DNA from: Larix sibirica
Lineage: Eukaryota > Streptophyta > Pinopsida > Pinales > Pinaceae
Reading direction: 5' to 3'
NCBI GenBank assembly: GCA_004151065.3
Contig: NWUY0300002339.1
Coordinates: 130,418 to 141,688, forward strand
Length of the DNA stretch: 11,271 bases
Below are positions 8,322 through 11,271 of this stretch, piece by piece. The position numbers and the translations under genes were made by a program. Below the pieces are notes generated by a model. That model searched no databases. It was given only the letters and a program-made list of their open reading frames with translations, and was not told where the DNA came from. Position 1 is the first letter of the stretch; each line of letters begins with the position of its first letter.

Positions 8322-8762
8322 TCAAGCTGTAAAGAGGTCTTCAATGTAATCCACAAATCTGGTTGCAATGATCTCAAGAACAAGGTTTTTATCAGTGATA
8401 TGAATTCTATTCCGAGCTTGATGGCTGAGAACCATTACCCTTTTTGAACCCTTTTTCTCCAAACATATCAACCATCCAAAGTAGGAGAGAATATGAATTA
8501 TGTTTTTATCTCTGATGGTATAAGTTTGCCATTTCATCAGACTTACAATACTTCTTCTATGCACGCTTGATTGTTTTAAAGTCCTTTTTATTTGGGCTGC
8601 AGACCAACCTTATCAAGAGATTATCCCTGCTTTTTCAAGTGTCTTTCATTCTTCTTTGCTTCCATACTCCGTTATATCTGATGTCTGGAGGAATGCTCGT
8701 GCCATGATCTTCATTTCAAGATATTTATCTGTCCTTAAGTTTGTACAGAAAGTCTTACACAT
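8322..8762 (-). pseudogene. Unrecognised decayed minus-strand reading frame
   Basis: From ATG 8762 one frame runs 146 codons to TGA 8322-8324 with three internal stops: one after SKEE, then two adjacent ones after AGIIS. The last 80 codons are uninterrupted. The predicted product is basic, with a short hydrophobic part IIHILSYFGWLICLEKKGSKR and a helix-prone end LVLEIIATRFVDYIEDLF. Coding-like sequence (NMEECWKCFGKVVKLIP) continues past the stop in another frame, so the original may have been longer. No retroelement motif (RT, RNase H or integrase) is visible. It lies between gag and the polypurine tracts, where SIRE-type elements can carry an extra frame after pol. It could also be captured host sequence or chance. 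Confidence 0.35.
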
Positions 8763-8764
8763 TC

Positions 8765-9747
8765 AAGTGACACTTGGAACTACTTTGTTGCTCATCATAT
8801 TCATTCTAATTCAGCAATATATCATAATAATCTTCAGCACTAATACTTACAATCATGTAGATTTGCATCATGTTAGAGTCCTTTAAATCAACTTTTCAAG
8901 GATTCTTTGGAGGCATCAAATGCAGCTCGACTACAATCTAAGTACATTTGCAAGAGATCCTTTTAAACAATCCATTACAAATTTTGATCAGTCTTTAACC
9001 ATTCTTGTGACAGTCCTAATGAGAAAATCATAGCAGATTTCAAGCATGTCTTGTCTTTATTTCAGATTTGAGCCAGGTCTGATACAGTCCTTGTCAAACC
9101 TTCATATTGACCTCAGTCACAACAGTGCTCGTTCTTCCACTTTTGTCATGAAATTAGAGCTCAACTAATGAAGGGATTTCATCATTTTGATTTGGTCCCA
9201 AACCTCTTTACATCAGCCCTTGTGCTTCCTTGAGCATACATGTGTCCACTGTGTCTTTTGAAGAAGTCCAAGACGTATTTTCACTTCAAAAAACTTTATG
9301 AGATTAGCGTACCATTCTGATATACATCAAGTCATCTTTACATGAGAGAGTCCACTCTCCAATCTTCCTTATATAGGAATGCATGTTTGATCAACAAATC
9401 TGTACCTAAATCAGATTCGTAACTGTTCATAGTATGGTATTGGTCATCAAGCTGCTCAAAACTTCCTTGTAGTGGCCACTGCAATCCACAGTAAAAGTAC
9501 TGAACCATTCCTTGTAATAGTAACCAAATTGATCCTTCAAATACAGCCTTTCAATAGTTTATGCAACATTCCTTGATATGTACAAATATCAGTCATTCAA
9601 TCAATTCATATAGCAGTCCTTATCATGTCCAAATTAGCTCATCAAAATGGTCTTATAATCAACTCTTAATCAGTCACTTAGATGAGTCCAAAACCAACGT
9701 TTCAAATAGTACACATTGTTCTTGGTAGTGGTGAGGAAATCTAATGT
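8765..9747 (-). other. Region where pol should be; no pol motif found
   Basis: On the minus strand between gag and the unidentified frame I find no protease DSGA, integrase HHCC or DDE, RT YVDD or RNase H motif, and stops are dense in all frames. The strand stays purine-rich and recurrent words such as AAGGACTG and AAGGAATG occur, which looks like LTR or spacer sequence. A minus-strand TATATAAGG lies at 9375-9367. Confidence 0.5.
9367..9375 (-). promoter_or_regulatory. TATA-like box on the minus strand, possible solo-LTR promoter
   Basis: The minus strand reads CCTATATAAGGAAGATTGG, a good plant TATA context, followed by the inverted repeat GAGAGT/ACTCTC. If the 8.8-9.7 kb spacer is an inserted LTR, this would be its promoter. 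No matching LTR ends could be fixed, so this is tentative. Confidence 0.2.
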
Positions 9748-11271
9748 TCAAAAGAGGATCTGAGATCTTCCCAATTTTTCATTTGTTAGGTCTGTTGGTA
9801 GATCTGTAGTTGAGAGTTCATTGGCAGCATTCAAACCAGCATCAATATTAGAAGCCTTTTTCATTTTCATCCATAGAATTAACTAGTGGATTATTGATCT
9901 GCAAGATATCATCAAAATATGTATCTCTATCATATGCTGCTTCTAAAACTTTGCTTTCTTGACCTTGATCTGTTTCATGTGCAAGAATCACATTACCATA
10001 TTCCTCCTTAGGTGTTTCTTCTAAAATTCTGCTTTAATTGTCTTCAAGTTCTGTAACCTGATCTTCAAGTTCCTTGTTGTTCTGCCCTTCATATTTCCTT
10101 CTACATATTTTTGTGTCTTGGTCTAGGAGATTTTGTCATGTTGCTTTGGCAGTTTCATGCCATATGTCCATAGTTATGACAAGTGTAACATTCCATAGTG
10201 TTACAAATTCTTGCAATATGCCCAAATATGTTGCAGTTCCAGCATCTTAAACCATTCTTGATATCTCTGCAATCTCTTTTTGCATGGGTTCTACAATCCA
10301 TAGTCTTATGACCAAAAATGTTACAAGAATAACAATAACCATATGATTGATTTTTGTACCTAAATACATGATTCCATCTAGATGGAATATCCCTTTTGAT
10401 TTTGTCTTGCAGTGGTGGATTTCTCTTTTGAGCTCTTCTATTGGTGTTTTTGAATCCTTTATTATGACCGAAGTTTTTTACTTTATCCTTTTGTTGTAAG
10501 TAAACATTGTTAGTTTTATTCACATATCCAATACCTGATTTGTCAATTGGTGACCTTTGATGGCTTAGGATTTCATCTAGAACTTCAGTGCTCTTCCTGA
10601 ACTTGTTATTTGTCCTTTTCTACGATTACATCCTTTCCACTTCTTCTTTTAAACTAGAAACTTCATTCCTTAATCTTTTTGCTTCTTCTTCTCTTTCTTG
10701 TAGCTGAATCTTCTGTTCGTCAATTATCTATCGAACTTATTCAATTTCCTTTTGGTTTTTATGCAGCTGATCTTTTAGGGATTTATTTTCTTTTTCAAAT
10801 TCTGAGAGTTTTTCTTCAACTTCTTTAGTGCTCAGTATTTCTTCAATTTGGACTCCTAGGTTGGTCAAAATCTCTTCAGTAGCCTTTGTCTTCTCTTCTT
10901 GAGTTCTTATGCTAATACTGATTTCTTGATTCCTTTTGAAGTACTCTTCTAGTTGATCCTTAAGCACAATGATTTCTTTGGATTGCTTCTGATTTGTTTC
11001 AATTGATCTTTCTAGATTATCTTCTAATGAGGCAATCTCAACATCCTTTAATTGGCATACTTTATCTTTTTATTGCAGTTGGCTGGTCAAGGATACTATC
11101 TCTTTCTTAGTCTCTTCTAGTTCTTCTTGAGCATTAGTAACAATGTTTTCATCAACATTGTGATATGTCACAGAGTTAGACTTTGGGATTGAATCTTCAT
11201 TTGAGTCATAATATTTTGATGAGCTTTCCTCCTTTGTGTTAGATTTAAGATATAATTTTCATCTCTTTCAA
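9748..11271 (-). pseudogene. Sirevirus-like Ty1/copia gag: coiled coil plus three CCHC zinc knuckles, 5' end outside the window
   Basis: Gag packages the element's RNA. One frame can be followed from about 11255 to 10149. First comes a long Glu/Lys/Leu-rich coiled coil (about 11200-10625), then the linker LDEILSHQRSPIDKSGIGY (10580-10524), a basic part, and the knuckles CYSCNIFGHKTMDC (10334-10293), CWNCNIFGHIARIC (10244-10203) and a third at 10190-10149. This frame is broken only by stops: TAA 11072-11070, TAA 10739-10737, TAG a few codons on, TAA and TAG near 10625, and TGA 10157-10155 inside the third knuckle. Two frameshifts follow (about 10150-10105 and near 9860). The acidic tail ends at TGA 9750-9748. 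Several knuckles and a coiled coil fit Sirevirus gag. GTG codons at 10523 and 10967 are not real starts. Confidence 0.8.
10149..10334 (-). other. CCHC zinc-knuckle array of the copia gag
   Basis: Three C-X2-C-X4-H-X4-C knuckles bind the packaged RNA. Knuckles 1 and 2 keep all four ligands. Knuckle 3 keeps C, C, H and C by position, but a TGA replaces the second residue after M of its X4 spacer, so translation would stop before the last Cys. The spacers are 16 residues (1 to 2) and 4 residues (2 to 3). Confidence 0.9.

Noticed and set aside
7972-8349. + strand open frame of 125 codons from an ATG at 7972
   Set aside because: It overlaps a polypurine tract of the minus-strand element near its start and the end of a minus-strand frame. 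It has no recognisable domain, and stop-poor frames are expected by chance in this strand's composition.
8656-8886. + strand open frame of 76 codons with a hydrophobic stretch
   Set aside because: It is antisense to the minus-strand decayed frame for half its length, and the hydrophobicity follows from T-rich codons.
10523-10523. Start codon for a separate zinc-knuckle protein
   Set aside because: The codon is GTG, not ATG, and the same frame continues upstream through the gag linker and coiled coil, so there is no separate gene start here.
10737-10967. Independent coiled-coil protein
   Set aside because: It begins at a GTG, ends at a nonsense codon, and shares its frame with the gag sequence on both sides; it is a fragment of the copia gag.

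Overview
The window looks like a gene-poor, AT-rich stretch of a plant nuclear genome filled with old, broken retroelements. No intact gene, host exon, tRNA, rRNA or CRISPR array is visible. The relics are an endogenous caulimovirid (plant pararetrovirus), a Ty3/gypsy-type gag and a Sirevirus-like Ty1/copia element. All carry several stop codons or frameshifts. A large plant genome with slow DNA loss, perhaps a gymnosperm, would fit, but that is inference; the sequence only secures 'land plant'.

Layout on the + strand. 1-436: nothing recognised. About 437-1903: decayed reverse transcriptase and RNase H of caulimovirid type, with no integrase after it. 2234-2632: a smaller broken reading frame, ending at a TATA box (2628-2635) that could be the pararetroviral promoter. 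2640-3590: non-coding, with a three-unit 38-bp tandem repeat (3178-3290) and a second TATA box (3447-3456) that may mark an LTR. 3651-5631: a + strand decayed reading frame that ends in a Ty3/gypsy gag core (about 5080-5610) and is cut off abruptly at 5631.

At 5632 the sense strand changes. 5632-7325 is best read as the 3' LTR of a minus-strand Ty1/copia element. It has TGTTG...CAACA ends, an internal TATAAATA box on the minus strand, a terminal hairpin and a five-unit ~40-bp degenerate repeat. Right of it, 7326-8004 holds several G-rich polypurine tracts on the minus strand, the multiplied-PPT arrangement known from Sireviruses. 8322-8762 is an unrecognised broken minus-strand reading frame. 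9748-11271 is the minus-strand gag: a long coiled coil, a conserved linker and three CCHC zinc knuckles. The protease, integrase and RT expected between gag and the PPTs are missing, so the element is deleted or non-autonomous.

No working system is encoded here. The points of most interest are the nested structure, the duplicated polypurine tracts, transcribed repeats inside the LTR, the unidentified reading frame that takes the place of pol, and a very long region ahead of the gypsy gag core.
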